From Tethya wilhelma (taxonomy: Eukaryota > Porifera > Demospongiae > Tethyida > Tethyidae), in the NCBI GenBank assembly GCA_964030475.1, contig CAXIPT010000043.1, positions 49,405 through 113,404 on the forward strand: 64,000 nucleotides of DNA, given 5' to 3'. Below are positions 36,972 to 49,939 of the stretch, piece by piece; within the stretch, counting starts at the first letter, position 1, and each line of letters opens with the position of its first letter. The position numbers were made by a program, and so were the translations under genes. Under the pieces are notes generated by a model that ran no database searches, was not told where the DNA came from, and saw only the letters and a list, made by a program, of their open reading frames with translations.

Positions 36972-38053
36972 ATGCAACTGTTCTTTCAAGGAGTGGTGCT
37001 CATGACTATTGTAGCACTAGTGGCTGCAACTGTTACCCTGAGTGTTAATGGCAATGGGAGGCGTAAACGCTGTAAGTTTGAAAAAAGCTTGGTTAAAGTG
37101 AACTGTATTTCTAAATTAATTTTTACAGTTTATTTTGCATTGAGCACAGAAATAGTACACAAACAGGTGATACTCACAGTGGAATACTGTGTACATAATC
37201 ATAGACATAATTATGTAAGATCACAATCATGCGCATGCAGTTGCCTATGAACAAGACATTGGCATTCCAAGTGGATGTGAAACAAAAATTGAGGTGGACA
37301 AACGTGATGGCAGTGGAATTGATTTCCTAACATGTGTGGAAAATGGTTTGTAGCAATATGAAATATGAAACTAACAGTATTAATTATTTTTCTGAACTTT
37401 TTTTCCCATTTTACACACATTGTTTAACAACAATAGGAAAAGTATGTACCTCAAGGGATGTCGCTCCTTGTGGCCCCTACCGTACAGACTGTGAGTCTTT
37501 CAAATCTCCAGCAGACAAGGCTTTTGAAAACATGTTTCCAAAAGCATATGCTCAAGTCTGTGTGGAATCAAATGTGCAGTGCCTCTATACAGATGTTGAA
37601 TATGAAACTTGCAAAGAAGCAAAAATAAGTAAGTTTTAACGTTTACGTATGTATGTGAAAAAAGTGAGCTGGAGCATAGAAGATTATAAAGCAAACTGAG
37701 AATATTAAATTTAATTGTGCCTCATTGGAAACATTAGCATGGACTATCCTACTTCTGTTAATTATTATGATAATATTTTATACTTAATTTAATATTGATC
37801 TTTATTTGCAGTGGGTGAGAATGAAATCTGCATCACTCTTAGCAATGGAGAAGAGGAATGTGCCGAGAGTAAGCTTGACTATTTTAATAAATGAGCATTA
37901 TTATAATAATAATAATACTAGTCTTAAAGTTTGAATCACTTGCTTTCAGTTCCACAAGAAATTCTTGCTGAAGTTATGCTGCAAAATGCACAGAAAAAGT
38001 ATGCAAAGGTCAATGAATATATACCCCAGTACAGGCCACAAAATAGGAACTAG
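36972..38053 (+). CDS. Ten-cysteine secreted protein with RRKR processing site, copy C
   Basis: Exons 36972-37071, 37241-37345, 37437-37628, 37812-37868 and 37950-38053 give 185 residues. The signal peptide has Phe in place of Ile (MQLFFQG). The pro-segment is the most diverged of the four (TVTLSVNGNG before RRKR), while the mature region (FAYEQDIGIPSGCE) stays close to copies B and D. The tail reads VNEYIPQYRPQNRN. All ten cysteines are present. Confidence 0.88.
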
Positions 38054-39864
38054 GACCAACGTCTTAACCCTATGAAAACATTACTGAAAACAAATGTAGC
38101 ACTGTAGGCCAAGTACTTTAGCTTTATTACAGACATAAACTATTTTTATATTTTTATAACTTTTTTTTTTCTCAGTCGTGCATTGTTAGAAAAGAAGGAA
38201 CTCATGATTCAGGAAGTTAATTCAATTAATACAATGTCTGGCACCTAGGCTCATGTATTTACAAATTTTTTTTGTACTGTACATATAATAATAGGCCATT
38301 CTGATAATAAATTTTCCCATGCAACTATGATAAAGTCATAAATTATTTGAATGCAGCATCTGGAGTGCTGTTGCTCATGATCAAGTATTTGTAGTGTATA
38401 TACAGAGCTAGGCTAGTGGGCCCAGGTATCAATAAATCACTATCTATTATTCAACAGATGAAACTCACTAAAATTAGACTTGCAATACCTACAATACGCT
38501 ATAACTAGATAGACAAAAATTAATATTATGGCATCTATAACCGTAGATAATTGCATGCCATTATTAATAGTAGAAAGTGGTATAAGTAACTCAGCCTCAA
38601 CACAACAGTCACTTTTCTATAAACTGTAGTTGTGTAAACTAGCTAGGACAGTTTTTTGGAAATAAAATTATACTGCCATAAGTACTATGGAATACAAAGG
38701 AAAGAGAGAGAGACTAGCACATAATACATACATAAAAATTTCATTTTGTTTCTCAATCATTCTATTTTCCGGCACTTAATTGGTACAGAGGGAGCCTAAG
38801 AATGAGAGGCTACAAGGCTTTATCATAATAAGTTATGTTACCCCTGACATAATTAAAAAGTTTTCCAGATGGATCATGTTAAATGGTATACTTAGTATTG
38901 TTGTCTGTAATTACAGCAAAGCTAGAGAGGCAGTACGTGATCTGCTGAATAATTTAAAAGCTAGGGTATTATGTCCAAACATTAATAATAATGACTACTA
39001 CTCAATGCCTTTGCACATGTAGAATGAAATCAACATTATATGGCTACCACAGCTGAGTTGAGTTTACAAACAGAAAAAGTAGTCATGCAAGAACACTGAC
39101 TGCATAGTAGCGCCAGGCTCTTGGGAAACTTGTAGTAGTCTAAAGGATTCATATAGTAGTACTACATGACTTTGTACTGCATAAGTCTCGGAATTGTTGT
39201 TTAGTCAATGCTACTAAATGATTCCAAACGTTCAAGGAATATATATTTCAGACTCCACCAAAGCTTGTAGTTTCTGAATTCTACATTGTCATACTAACTA
39301 TATTAACTATTGAACTTGTAGTAACAGGAATCTGAGGAGTGTACATATTTCAGTTGTACTATAAACATTGTTAATGTCACCTAGGAGATTCCAATACTTA
39401 GTCTCACGCGAGTGGTAAAAGAGCTAATAGTATGCTTTATGGACTTTTCTCCTTTACACCAAGAGTGCAATTACAGCAGTAATTGCACTATCATGCAAAT
39501 TAAAAGTCATGTTAACTAGCCTTGATTTTGTGTTTGTCCCTCTATAAAATAAGGCTATTAGCTAATTTTGTGTCTGTTACTCAACAAAATGCATGATACT
39601 ATTAACAGATAACCAGATGATTCCTTTTACAATAATTGTAGAATTAATAGCACTCTATCTACCACTCATATGGCATAATAACACGACCACAGGGAATTAT
39701 TTTGCCATACTCTTGGCAGCTGGAGTGCTGTAATTGCACTTTGAATCATGTGGTTATACCTATACTACATGATGACCAAAAACTTGTACACTGAGGTTTC
39801 TTCAATTAAAAGTTGTGTTTAAGGTGTTTGATTAGCTATGCAACTTAAATTTATTAGCTTGCTT
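38054..39864. other. 3' flank of gene C, no gene recognised
   Basis: AT-rich. Fragments of the family 3' flank are present (AGTGGGCCCAGGTATC near 38413). The frame at 38780-39022 begins next to a dispersed-repeat phrase (GAGCCTAAGAATGAGAGGCT) and has no recognisable features. Confidence 0.5.
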
Positions 39865-41415
39865 TATTCAGTTCATTTATCAATAGTGATACACAGCATA
39901 GTTCCCTCATTATCCTATCAAAGCCTAGTTTGACACAGTTCCCTCCAAACCTGTAGTTCAAGGACCAATAAGTATAGTTCTAGAAGGGTTAAAAAGCCAT
40001 GGCAATAGACGGACCTAAAACGTCAATATTCAATGTGCAACTTGTATTCTCTTAAGCTTAAAGTGGATGCTTCAGCACTAAGGCATTTTTGCTCCAGTTT
40101 GCAACTGAAATGTGCTTGACAAGTTTTGCCATCAACTGTTGTGCAGTCTTATCAACTCTACTGCCACACAGCATTCAGAATTTTTCTCATTTCCTCCTCT
40201 ATTGAAGAAATTAAGGGTAAAATGACAGCAATGATCATTATTATGATGAACCTCCTCTTTCTGCTGGTGGTATTGAGGTATGTAGCAAAAAAAGTCCCAA
40301 AAAATCACTGTTAATCAAATACAATGGGGAGTGAACACAGTTCATAGCTGGATACAATGGAGGAACAGCAATTCAAGAGCAGAATTGTGTTCAGTTGAAA
40401 AACATCAGGATACACACTCCCTCAACAAATGGTTGAGTTTTTTTCATTTGGAAGGAACAAAAAGCAACTGTCAAGAAAGTTTGGGCATCGATCACTTGCA
40501 TGCCTCAGAATATGTACGAGAGGACTATACTGCACAACAACACGCAGCTGTTTCTTGTCTAGCTACTGTTCACAGAGAGTATCTTCTAATGAAAATGAAA
40601 TGGATTACGTAAAACAATTATAATTATACCCCAGATCCCTAGCTGCATGTCTTGGGCTTGTCAGAATAGTTTTATTACTCACGCGATAGTAAATCTCACT
40701 ATCTGTGGCCAAGCCGGCTAGGATTTGATAAACAATACTCTAAATTTTGTCTGAGTGTGCTCTGGGTATATAACTCACTAATTCATGATCAGTCACTGAA
40801 TCTATATACTCTAACCAATGTACATTGCAATAATTAATGTTACTACCCTTTGAGTAGCCAGACCCCCAAACGCATATACTATAATATTTTGCCAATATAT
40901 CTAATATCAAGTTGATGTACTTGTCACGTCTCATAAGTACTACACATGACGTTAACTGGCCGCCTATGCATATGCATATCTTCCCAAGAAAATGACTAGA
41001 AACTTTATCAACATGTAACATGCTCTATCAATATTAAGAATTGGAAATCAATACCAGTCTTGGAATTGGTGTTGATGTGAAGTGTTATCAAGAAATGTAA
41101 ACTTTGGGTAACATGATCTTCAATGAATACTCAGAAATTGTACATGCATTGTCATGGGCTGTAGTGGGCTTCACTACTGGAAGGAGGCCACCTTTGTACT
41201 TGACCGAAAATGGCCAAGGATCGTTTGTTCCCTGAGACTAGAATTAAATTAAATGTATGAAACAACTATTATCATAATTATTATAATTAATTTTATGTAT
41301 AAACACACATTACTATACACATGCACCATTATACCACCGTTACACACCACGTACTGTGAATGGTGCACATATCTTGATTAAAGCACATAATAGGGTGGGG
41401 GAGAGGGGGAGGGGG
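39865..41415 (+). repeat. 1551-bp inverted repeat, left copy
   Basis: Reverse complement of 48388-49938 with equal length and no difference in the parts I compared. It ends in a GGGGGA run at the N at 41417. Part (about 40800-41100) resembles the upstream region of secreted-protein gene C. The open frames inside (for example 40126-40314, with a possible membrane helix, MIIIMMNLLFLLVVLRYV) are unrecognised. Confidence 0.95.
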
Positions 41416-41416
41416 G

Positions 41417-41417
41417 N
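41417..41417. other. Contig join (single N) in a G-rich run
   Basis: Marks the right end of the contig carrying the left copy of the inverted repeat. It also cuts PGAP2-like copy B in its last exon. Confidence 0.85.
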
Positions 41418-44400
41418 GCACAACTTGAAATCCAATGTCACTTACTGCAATGACACATTCTGATACTGCAGCAATACTAAATGCTTCAGGTAATAAAGAA
41501 CACATAATTATACACACCATTAAGGAAAATAAAATGAAAAGTTAGGTATAGCTCTACAGCCCCATTTACATGCACACTTTATGTGCATCAAACTCAATTA
41601 ATGCAAATTTACTCTCCCAATACACAGTTTTAGAGTAATGTGGATAGGTGTGTGTAAACGGGAATCATCATTATATTGTGTACAGCAAAGAGTAGAGCAT
41701 TTCTTTTTCAAGAAGAAAAGGATACCATATGGTGTGCAGTGCCAAATGTGCACTGAAAAAAAGTAGAGCCACACGATCGTGCCAACTGCTTGCAAAGAAA
41801 GCATCAATATTTGCACAGTAATTGATTGAAATGCCTAAAAGTAAATATGGATTAAATAATCATCAACCCCTTTTATTAACTATAATTGTAATACCATACC
41901 GTGCCGTTTTGAGCTCTGGAATCAGTAGTGGTAGAATACTTGAGTAGAATTAAAAATGTGCTCCTGTACCACACAGAAGATGCCAAATACACTATCCAAG
42001 TAACGAGATGAAAATCTGCATTATAATTATGTACAACAAAAATTGTAATACTTAATAATATATTATTATCCGAACTAGAAAAAAAAAAGAAAAAAAAACA
42101 TCCAAGGATTACAACTAATACCTATATGTTCTTCCAAGCTCACTAAAGTGAGAGTAGAAAACAGGAACACTTCCAGGATTGATAATATAAAGGCAATCCT
42201 ATTTGCCCACAAAAGCCATGTCGACAGCTTCTGAACTAGAGCAAAATAGTTGAAATAAAGAATTGCATTCATTATCCTGGGAAATATCGTGAATGACACA
42301 GCAATTCTCCAAATATAGCGTTCAAGAAGGTGGTCACCAGTTACTTGAGCAAGAGATGGCCAGAAATTAGAAACCTAAAAGTAAAACATTTCAGTTGTAT
42401 TATTAAATTTTCATAATTAATAGATTCTGGATCCCTTATAATTATGTGCAAGTTATGAAAAAGTAGTTATGAGTGTGACAGCTAGTGTCCGCTAAAAATA
42501 TTCAACACCTTTATTGCATGTATGTGCACATGTAGCCAGCCATGCTATAATATGTGCAAACCATCTAGGTACATGTAGTGAGGCATGACATTGTGTTTTC
42601 CACACTTAGACCACAAGAATCCTATCCCATGCAGTGAGGTCAAATTCATCCACAGAGCTCTAGTGATTGACACCACAAACCAGAATTATTAATTTTTTGA
42701 GTGATACTATGGAGCTAGTTACTTTTCCAAATGGAAGAGATCAGCATGCAGTTGCCTAAAACTCTGTACATTATTTTTAAATTATTTTAAGTCTGGATTG
42801 AGAGAAGGTCTATAATATAGCAAAGGTTACATTTAAAAGGCTATTAATAAAACGCGGAATTAAATGAAAGTTGCATTATGTTATAAAACGACAGCATATT
42901 GGACAATGAGAAAAAATAAAGCTTCTGATGTCACAAGTTCATTGCAATTTTGAGAGATTAAAGGTTGGACCAGTGGACCAGCGAAGTATCTACGTAGTTA
43001 ATTAGTCTGGCATATCCACACCTGTGGGGAAAAGGGTTACGGACCCTAGACCTTTTTAGTCTCATCCCCAGACTCCACCCCTTCTTCAAGGAGAAAGAGA
43101 GATTGGTCTCAATTGAGTGAATTTCTGGTTGTGCTGATCGAGTCAGCAATCTCAAAACACGACTATACCAATCAGTTTGCAACATTGAAGTTTTCACATG
43201 AAAGACTTTAAGTCATACTTTCATTGATGGCTCACAAGACTAATTTTAGGGTTATATAAGAGTAGAGAATGTCTCAGTGATTGTTAAGAACTGAGCTTTG
43301 CGTGAATCACTAACAACAGAATAAACATCTCAATGATTGTGAAGAAGTGTTCCTGAATAACTTATAAAGAGAGTTTTATTAGGGGAAAAGTAGATGGTGC
43401 TAATAAATTAATGGGCTACAAAATAAAAGCCATCTTAGTCTAGTCAGCTAGATGATACATTTTCTTTCATGTTTACTTACCAGCGGTACTTGTAGAAAAC
43501 TGATTTATCCAGATGGTCCTCGTACCGACTTTGGCCCTGAGTCTCCATGTCAAACTCTTGTTAGTCTGATGGCCCTCACAGAAGGTCTGGCCAGTGAGAC
43601 TAGACTCTACTACCATGACTGCATCCCTACACTAAGCCTCTCTATCGATGGTATGTATGTATAAAGAGCCAGCTAGGAGCTTATGAGGGCATGCAGAGCT
43701 AGCTCTGATCTGGTGTGTGTGTGCCCCTACTATGTATGGATGTACATACTCCTTTAACGATAGAAAACGTGGTTATTTTCAGGCATGCAAACTACCCCCC
43801 ACAATCTCAGAATCTGGGTAGTTCAATCTGATTGAAATGTCACCTTTGCTAGATCCTCTCTCTCGGCATGTGCAATGTGACGAAGGAGGAGGGTCTAGAG
43901 CGATAGACTACAGTCAAGTCTGTCAAGCCTCGGAATAAGGGTGTATCAAGTTTTGAAATACAGATGTTATGATTGTGGCCGGGTACAAAATTATAATACT
44001 GCAGCAGCACCACTAGTTGGTGTCTGTCTGTCAGCCACCTTCATGCCAGTGAACTCTTTCTTATTCATATCTTCAACGATTTCTGGCATCATATAGCTGA
44101 GCTGGCAAGTCCACATGCACGGCCGAGTGCCACCTGCTTGCTGACTCATGGATCAGTAAAGGCAAATTTACACCTACCTCCTCAGCTAAGTCTGGTGCTG
44201 TAGCTATGATTTCCTTTCCCTCCATAATCAGTATAATAAAATTAAAATTAATTATGTCATATAAAAACTTTTAACTTGATTAAACCGAGCCTAAAATAAT
44301 TGCTATGGACTTACGTTGCAGTAGGTCTTCATCAGACTGTCGTAGTGAAAGATGAGTCCCAGCAGGTAAGCTGCCACCAACCCCACTGTTTGTAGACATA

Positions 44401-44521
44401 TCGTAACAAGTGCTACTTTTGAATAGGACCAACTACTCAGAGAAGTGGTGTTGACTACTGCCAGTGCCGCTGTTGTTTGTTGGTGGTTATCTCTTTCTCC
44501 ATTACATGACGGTGGCATCAT
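41418..44521 (-). CDS. PGAP2/FRAG1-like membrane protein, copy B (3' end cut)
   Basis: Exons 44315-44521, 42122-42374, 41900-42015, 41726-41834 and 41418-41483 (cut by the N) join in phase. Family features are a first helix (SKVALVTICLQTVGLVAAYL), TYCN/VSNFWPSLAQVTGD, RYIWRIAVSFTIFPRIMN, and the C-terminal FSIAAVSECVIAVSDIGF. The last aligns with the conserved final membrane segment of PGAP2. Exons 3 and 4 have exactly the copy A lengths (116 and 109). The protein is much more diverged from A than C is, so it is an older paralogue. The acceptor of the last exon (CCTGAAG) is weak, but it restores the conserved block. Its N-terminus is longer and Ser/Thr-rich. Confidence 0.8.
43484..43650 (+). 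CDS. Possible lone exon of an unknown gene
   Basis: An open stretch between an acceptor (TTACTTACCAG) and a donor (GATGGTATGT) reads GTCRKLIYPDGPRTDFGPES, then CQTLVSLMALTEGLASETRL and YYHDCIPTLSLSID. Base and codon use look coding, unlike the surroundings. It lies in intron 1 of PGAP2-like copy B on the other strand, with no partner exon found. It may be a fragment of a larger gene or a duplicated exon. I do not recognise the protein. Confidence 0.3.
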
Positions 44522-46243
44522 AATTTATACTTGTAAGTAAAACTGTAGTGCTCCTAGTCTACTATAAGTAATACTGTCTATACATACTATAAAAGGCTGT
44601 GTAAGGCCTCGACCATATCTTGACGGTCCACTGGTCTAAGCTGAATTGTGACGTGAAGTCACACCGCAGTACAGTTCAGTGACACGGTTTCATATTTCAT
44701 ACCGGCTAAGTAATTTGCAACCTTCCCCAAAACATTCGTTTCCAGGAAGCAATGTTAAATCTTACTAATAAACTTCAGTAGAGTAATCTATTGTTACCTA
44801 TTAATTTGCATGAACTGAATGCACACGTTGGAATGTTGATCTACAGTGTGAACTTAGTGTCGTAGTTTAATTGTTGTGCCTTATACTCAGCTTAGGCCTA
44901 TCATAATGACAGCCATAGAAGTGTGATGCATAACAACAGAACACTAATCACTAGCCCATAATTATAATAAATAATTATTATTGTACATAGTCTAATTTTT
45001 GACCTGTGGAAAATTTTAATGCCCCCTTTATTAAACTGGATCAGAGGTTACACTCTACGGAGAAATACCAACTCTCATTTGAGACGATGGTTCTACCTGG
45101 ACAGATGCTTAGATCGATGATTAAATTTTTAATGTATAATAAATTTTGTCTTTCTCTCTCTGGAATTAAACTCATCAAGGCATTGATTCCCACAGTCATG
45201 AGGCATGTATAATATTATATCCTGCAAACTTGACTGAAGCTTTCTTACTCTTTAAGTCATCATTGCTCTCGATCCTGGCTATTGAGATACAATTTACTGT
45301 TTGTACAAAGGAAAGGTTGACCACTGGCATAGCATTCAGTATCATCATCATAAATAATTATAATAATAATGTTGATACTGCCAATGTTCAAGTAATAATA
45401 TCATTATGTCATGAGTTGTGATGAAACTGTACACTAATAATTCTGTCTCTTGGACAACCTACATATGCTAGTGAATATCATTATAATAATTATTACTTTA
45501 TAGACAAAAACTTTGTAACACTTATTTTTATTGATGTTAGTGTGCTTGAGAACATTGTGTTAAACAAAACTAAGTAACTATGGTTGAATTTGGTATGAAC
45601 ACTGGCTGCTTTAGTCACAACAGCGACATTAATTGTGCAAATTTATAGGCAAAATCAATGATATTTGTTTTACGTGGTTAGTACTAAAAGATTTCTAAAC
45701 CTACTAATCTTTCTATCAACCTGAGTACCCTTTACACATGAACACATGTCTTTATTATTATTATCATACCTAGGCCTGCACTCATGCAGTATAATATTAT
45801 AGACAATTGTAACATGTACATTCCTTCAACTATAATTATGAACTCATAACAGCAACAACACAGTGAGCTAGTATTAAAAAAAAAAAATAATACATGGGCT
45901 AGCTCACATATAATCAACTTAAGACCATGCAGAGTTCAAAGTATATACGTAAGCTTTATCCAGAGATTTAGTAAATTTCCAATTAACAGGTGAGACAAAA
46001 ATTTTCATTTAATTTGTATTTTTATATGAATAACTAAAGAATATCAACACAAGTCGGGCCTATAATATTATAAGTATGATCTAGCTATGCATTATTTTCT
46101 AGCACAAAAACTAATGTTTGTAAATAATTATAGATTGAAAACAAATTGCCTGAAAGTTAAGTTAAGACTTTCCTCTACTGCTACATTTGGTCTCTTTCAA
46201 TACTATTATTTTGAGTTCTGCCTCAGTAAGTTTGACCTTGGTC
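44522..46243. other. Spacer, no gene recognised
   Basis: AT-rich sequence between the start of PGAP2-like copy B and the 3' end of secreted-protein gene D. Short frames at 45006-45421 show no conserved features. Confidence 0.5.
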
Positions 46244-47306
46244 CTAGTTCCTTTTATGTGGCACGTATGGGGGCAGGTGATGACCATTGGCCTTTGCATA
46301 CTTGTCCTCTGCATTTTGCAGCATAACTTGAGCAAGAATTTCTTGTGGAACTGAAAGTGATTTATTCAAACTTAATGTATACTCATTAAAGAGTCATTAG
46401 TGAACTTACTCTCAGCACATTCCTCTTCTCCATTGCTAAGAGTGATACAAATTTCATTCTCACTCACTGCAAATAAAAATCGATATTTAAAGTTAAGTGT
46501 ACCAAAATTATTGTGGAGGCTGGATTGAGATATAGTCCATGCTAATGGTTCCAAGAAGGCACAAAACATTCTCAGTTTGCTTTGTGAATTGTGATCGTCT
46601 ATGTTACAAATAACTTTTTGCACATACATATGTAAACGTTAAAACTTACTTATTTTTGCTTCTTTGCAAGTTTCATATTCAACATCTGTATAGAGGCACT
46701 GCTCATTTGATTTTACACAGACTTGAGCATATGCATCTGGAAACATTTTTTTAAAACCCTTGTCTGCTGGAGACTTGAAAGATTCACAATCTTTAGGGTT
46801 GGCACCACAAGGAGGTACATCTCGTGAGGTGCATACTTTTCCTATTGTTGTTAAACAATGTGTGTAAAAAGAAAATAATTTAAAAATAATTAATATTATT
46901 AGTTATAAATTTTGATATTGCTACAAACCTTTTTCCACACATGTCAGAAAATCGATTCCACTGCCATCACGTTTATCTACTTCAATCTTCATTTCACATC
47001 CACTTGGAATACCAATATCTTGTTCATAGGCAACTGCATAGAGCACAGAAATAGTACACAAACAAGTGATACTCATAGTGGAATATTGTTTATTATTATT
47101 ATAATTATGGAATATCACAATCATATCCAAAATAAACAGCAAATTTGGAAATAATAATTATATATATTTAGAGAAGTATTTGGTTTCCATTTTAAATTAC
47201 ACTTACAGCGTTTACGCCTCCCATTAGCATCAACTTTGAGGTCAACAGTTGCTGCCACTAGTGCAACAATAGTCATGAGCACCACTCCTTGAATGAACAG
47301 TTGCAT
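46244..47306 (-). CDS. Ten-cysteine secreted protein with RRKR processing site, copy D
   Basis: Exons 47207-47306, 46929-47033, 46650-46841, 46410-46466 and 46244-46350 give 186 residues. RRKR is at residues 30-33, and the mature part starts FAYEQDIGIPSGCE. Differences in exon 3 include Pro in CGANPKDCES, Asp in MFPDAYAQVC and Glu in SNEQC. The tail is NGHHLPPYVPHKRN, closest to copy A. It is the only copy on the minus strand as scaffolded, but the contig carrying it is probably reversed. All ten cysteines and splice sites are intact. Confidence 0.88.
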
Positions 47307-47408
47307 GATTGATGAGGTCCCTTTGAGTTGTTTTGTGAATATCCAATTGAAGCAGTTGTCGGACAATTGAATCAATTGAGTGAAGTGCTGTTCTGGACTA
47401 GTGCTCCT

Positions 47409-47417
47409 CTATTTATA
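47409..47417 (-). promoter_or_regulatory. TATA box of secreted-protein gene D
   Basis: TATAAATAG on the minus strand, followed by GAGCACTAGTCCAGAACAG. It has the same spacing and leader as genes A-C, with a 10-bp partial duplication in the leader (TCAATTGATTCAATTG). Confidence 0.75.
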
Positions 47418-47972
47418 GTGTTCCACCACCAGAAGTAAGAAGAGCTTGTTCAGGGAAAAAATAATTGTCAACATGGATATCCTCATAATAATTATCTGTG
47501 TGTGTTATGGCATGCAATAATGAGAGCCAAAGAAATTTTTCATGGAAAGATATAGTATGCAATTTATATGTATAAAATGTGCTATATAGGTACTATGTTT
47601 GTATGAATGAAACATGATATGCATGATAATAATTTACACTGTAACAGTCAATATTTTACATTATTGCAGTGATGATGGCATTTACACAGAATAGTTCATT
47701 GCCCTCAAATACTTGCCTAACATAATATATATGTGCTAACATTTCATATTCCAGAAAATATAAGTATAGATTTTGATGGATTTTCTGGAATTCTATTTTA
47801 AAGTCTGTACTATGTTGTGTTGAGCTCAATTTTCAAAGTCATTGACTACTTGGTAGCTGTCGCTAGTTGAGTGCAATTCTAAGACTTGCACCATGTAGTT
47901 CTGTTTAGTGATAACTATTTTTATTTAAATAGTAAATGAATCCATTTTCTTGAAGTGTCGACACTCTGCCTA
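47418..47972. other. Upstream region of gene D, no gene seen
   Basis: Contains pieces related to the region upstream of gene C (GGAATTCTATTTTAAAG near 47788 against ATAGAATTCCAG near 36502, same relative position once strand is allowed for). Confidence 0.4.
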
Positions 47973-48196
47973 TACCATAGCTGGAAAATATTGATGGGGA
48001 TTTTAATTTTACAGTTTGACGGTCATGCAAAGTCCAAATCGTCAAATTTAACCCCACCAATATTTTGAATGCCATATATGAATGTATTATACGCACACGC
48101 AAATTGTCAAATTTAAACTTGTCAATATTTTCATTTTACACTCTGCGGAGTAAACCGTCAAATTTTTTGACCCTCAATATCTCCGGCTATACAGTA
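47973..48196. mobile_element. Inverted-repeat element 'TACCGTATAGCCGG' type, copy 1 (diverged)
   Basis: The ends are TACCATAGCTGGAAAATATT and, inverted, AATATCTCCGGCTATACAGTA. The interior has repeated short motifs AAATTTGACGG / CCGTCAAA on both strands. A better preserved copy is at 61534-61725. Confidence 0.75.
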
Positions 48197-48387
48197 TTAT
48201 ATGTAGTTTCTCAAGTAAGTTTTTTTGAAAGATGCGCTACTATGAAGTGTAAGTTGTATAATAAACGATTGCACGCATCACGGCTATATAGTACACATGA
48301 TTATCCTGTGAAAATTGCTATTGAGATTCTATAGACATGCTTATGATATTGTATGCATCTCAGATTTACTACTCTCAGTCTCCCCCT

Positions 48388-49938
48388 CCCCCTCCCCCTC
48401 TCCCCCACCCTATTATGTGCTTTAATCAAGATATGTGCACCATTCACAGTACGTGGTGTGTAACGGTGGTATAATGGTGCATGTGTATAGTAATGTGTGT
48501 TTATACATAAAATTAATTATAATAATTATGATAATAGTTGTTTCATACATTTAATTTAATTCTAGTCTCAGGGAACAAACGATCCTTGGCCATTTTCGGT
48601 CAAGTACAAAGGTGGCCTCCTTCCAGTAGTGAAGCCCACTACAGCCCATGACAATGCATGTACAATTTCTGAGTATTCATTGAAGATCATGTTACCCAAA
48701 GTTTACATTTCTTGATAACACTTCACATCAACACCAATTCCAAGACTGGTATTGATTTCCAATTCTTAATATTGATAGAGCATGTTACATGTTGATAAAG
48801 TTTCTAGTCATTTTCTTGGGAAGATATGCATATGCATAGGCGGCCAGTTAACGTCATGTGTAGTACTTATGAGACGTGACAAGTACATCAACTTGATATT
48901 AGATATATTGGCAAAATATTATAGTATATGCGTTTGGGGGTCTGGCTACTCAAAGGGTAGTAACATTAATTATTGCAATGTACATTGGTTAGAGTATATA
49001 GATTCAGTGACTGATCATGAATTAGTGAGTTATATACCCAGAGCACACTCAGACAAAATTTAGAGTATTGTTTATCAAATCCTAGCCGGCTTGGCCACAG
49101 ATAGTGAGATTTACTATCGCGTGAGTAATAAAACTATTCTGACAAGCCCAAGACATGCAGCTAGGGATCTGGGGTATAATTATAATTGTTTTACGTAATC
49201 CATTTCATTTTCATTAGAAGATACTCTCTGTGAACAGTAGCTAGACAAGAAACAGCTGCGTGTTGTTGTGCAGTATAGTCCTCTCGTACATATTCTGAGG
49301 CATGCAAGTGATCGATGCCCAAACTTTCTTGACAGTTGCTTTTTGTTCCTTCCAAATGAAAAAAACTCAACCATTTGTTGAGGGAGTGTGTATCCTGATG
49401 TTTTTCAACTGAACACAATTCTGCTCTTGAATTGCTGTTCCTCCATTGTATCCAGCTATGAACTGTGTTCACTCCCCATTGTATTTGATTAACAGTGATT
49501 TTTTGGGACTTTTTTTGCTACATACCTCAATACCACCAGCAGAAAGAGGAGATTCATCATAATAATGATCATTGCTGTCATTTTACCCTTAATTTCTTCA
49601 ATAGAGGAGGAAATGAGAAAAATTCTGAATGCTGTGTGGCAGTAGAGTTGATAAGACTGCACAACAGTTGATGGCAAAACTTGTCAAGCACATTTCAGTT
49701 GCAAACTGGAGCAAAAATGCCTTAGTGCTGAAGCATCCACTTTAAGCTTAAGAGAATACAAGTTGCACATTGAATATTGACGTTTTAGGTCCGTCTATTG
49801 CCATGGCTTTTTAACCCTTCTAGAACTATACTTATTGGTCCTTGAACTACAGGTTTGGAGGGAACTGTGTCAAACTAGGCTTTGATAGGATAATGAGGGA
49901 ACTATGCTGTGTATCACTATTGATAAATGAACTGAATA
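48388..49938 (-). repeat. 1551-bp inverted repeat, right copy
   Basis: Reverse complement of 39865-41415, ending exactly at the N at 49939. Every open frame seen in the left copy recurs here with an identical translation. Confidence 0.95.
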
Positions 49939-49939
49939 N
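49939..49939. other. Contig join (single N)
   Basis: The inverted repeat stops here, and the next base onward is the C-terminal exon of a bHLH-PAS gene, cut by the join. Confidence 0.85.

Noticed and set aside
40126..40612. Open frames in the inverted repeat (62, 93 and 64 residues), present twice
   Set aside because: The perfect duplication is an assembly effect, not evidence of constraint. No family features apart from one possible membrane helix.
40740..41021. 93-residue minus-strand frame, also at 48782-49063
   Set aside because: The region is related to the non-coding upstream block of secreted-protein gene C (about 36060-36400), where the frame is not kept.
39865..49938. A genuine large palindrome or inverted gene amplification
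   Set aside because: Both copies stop exactly at contig joins and have equal length; an unmerged overlap explains this more simply.
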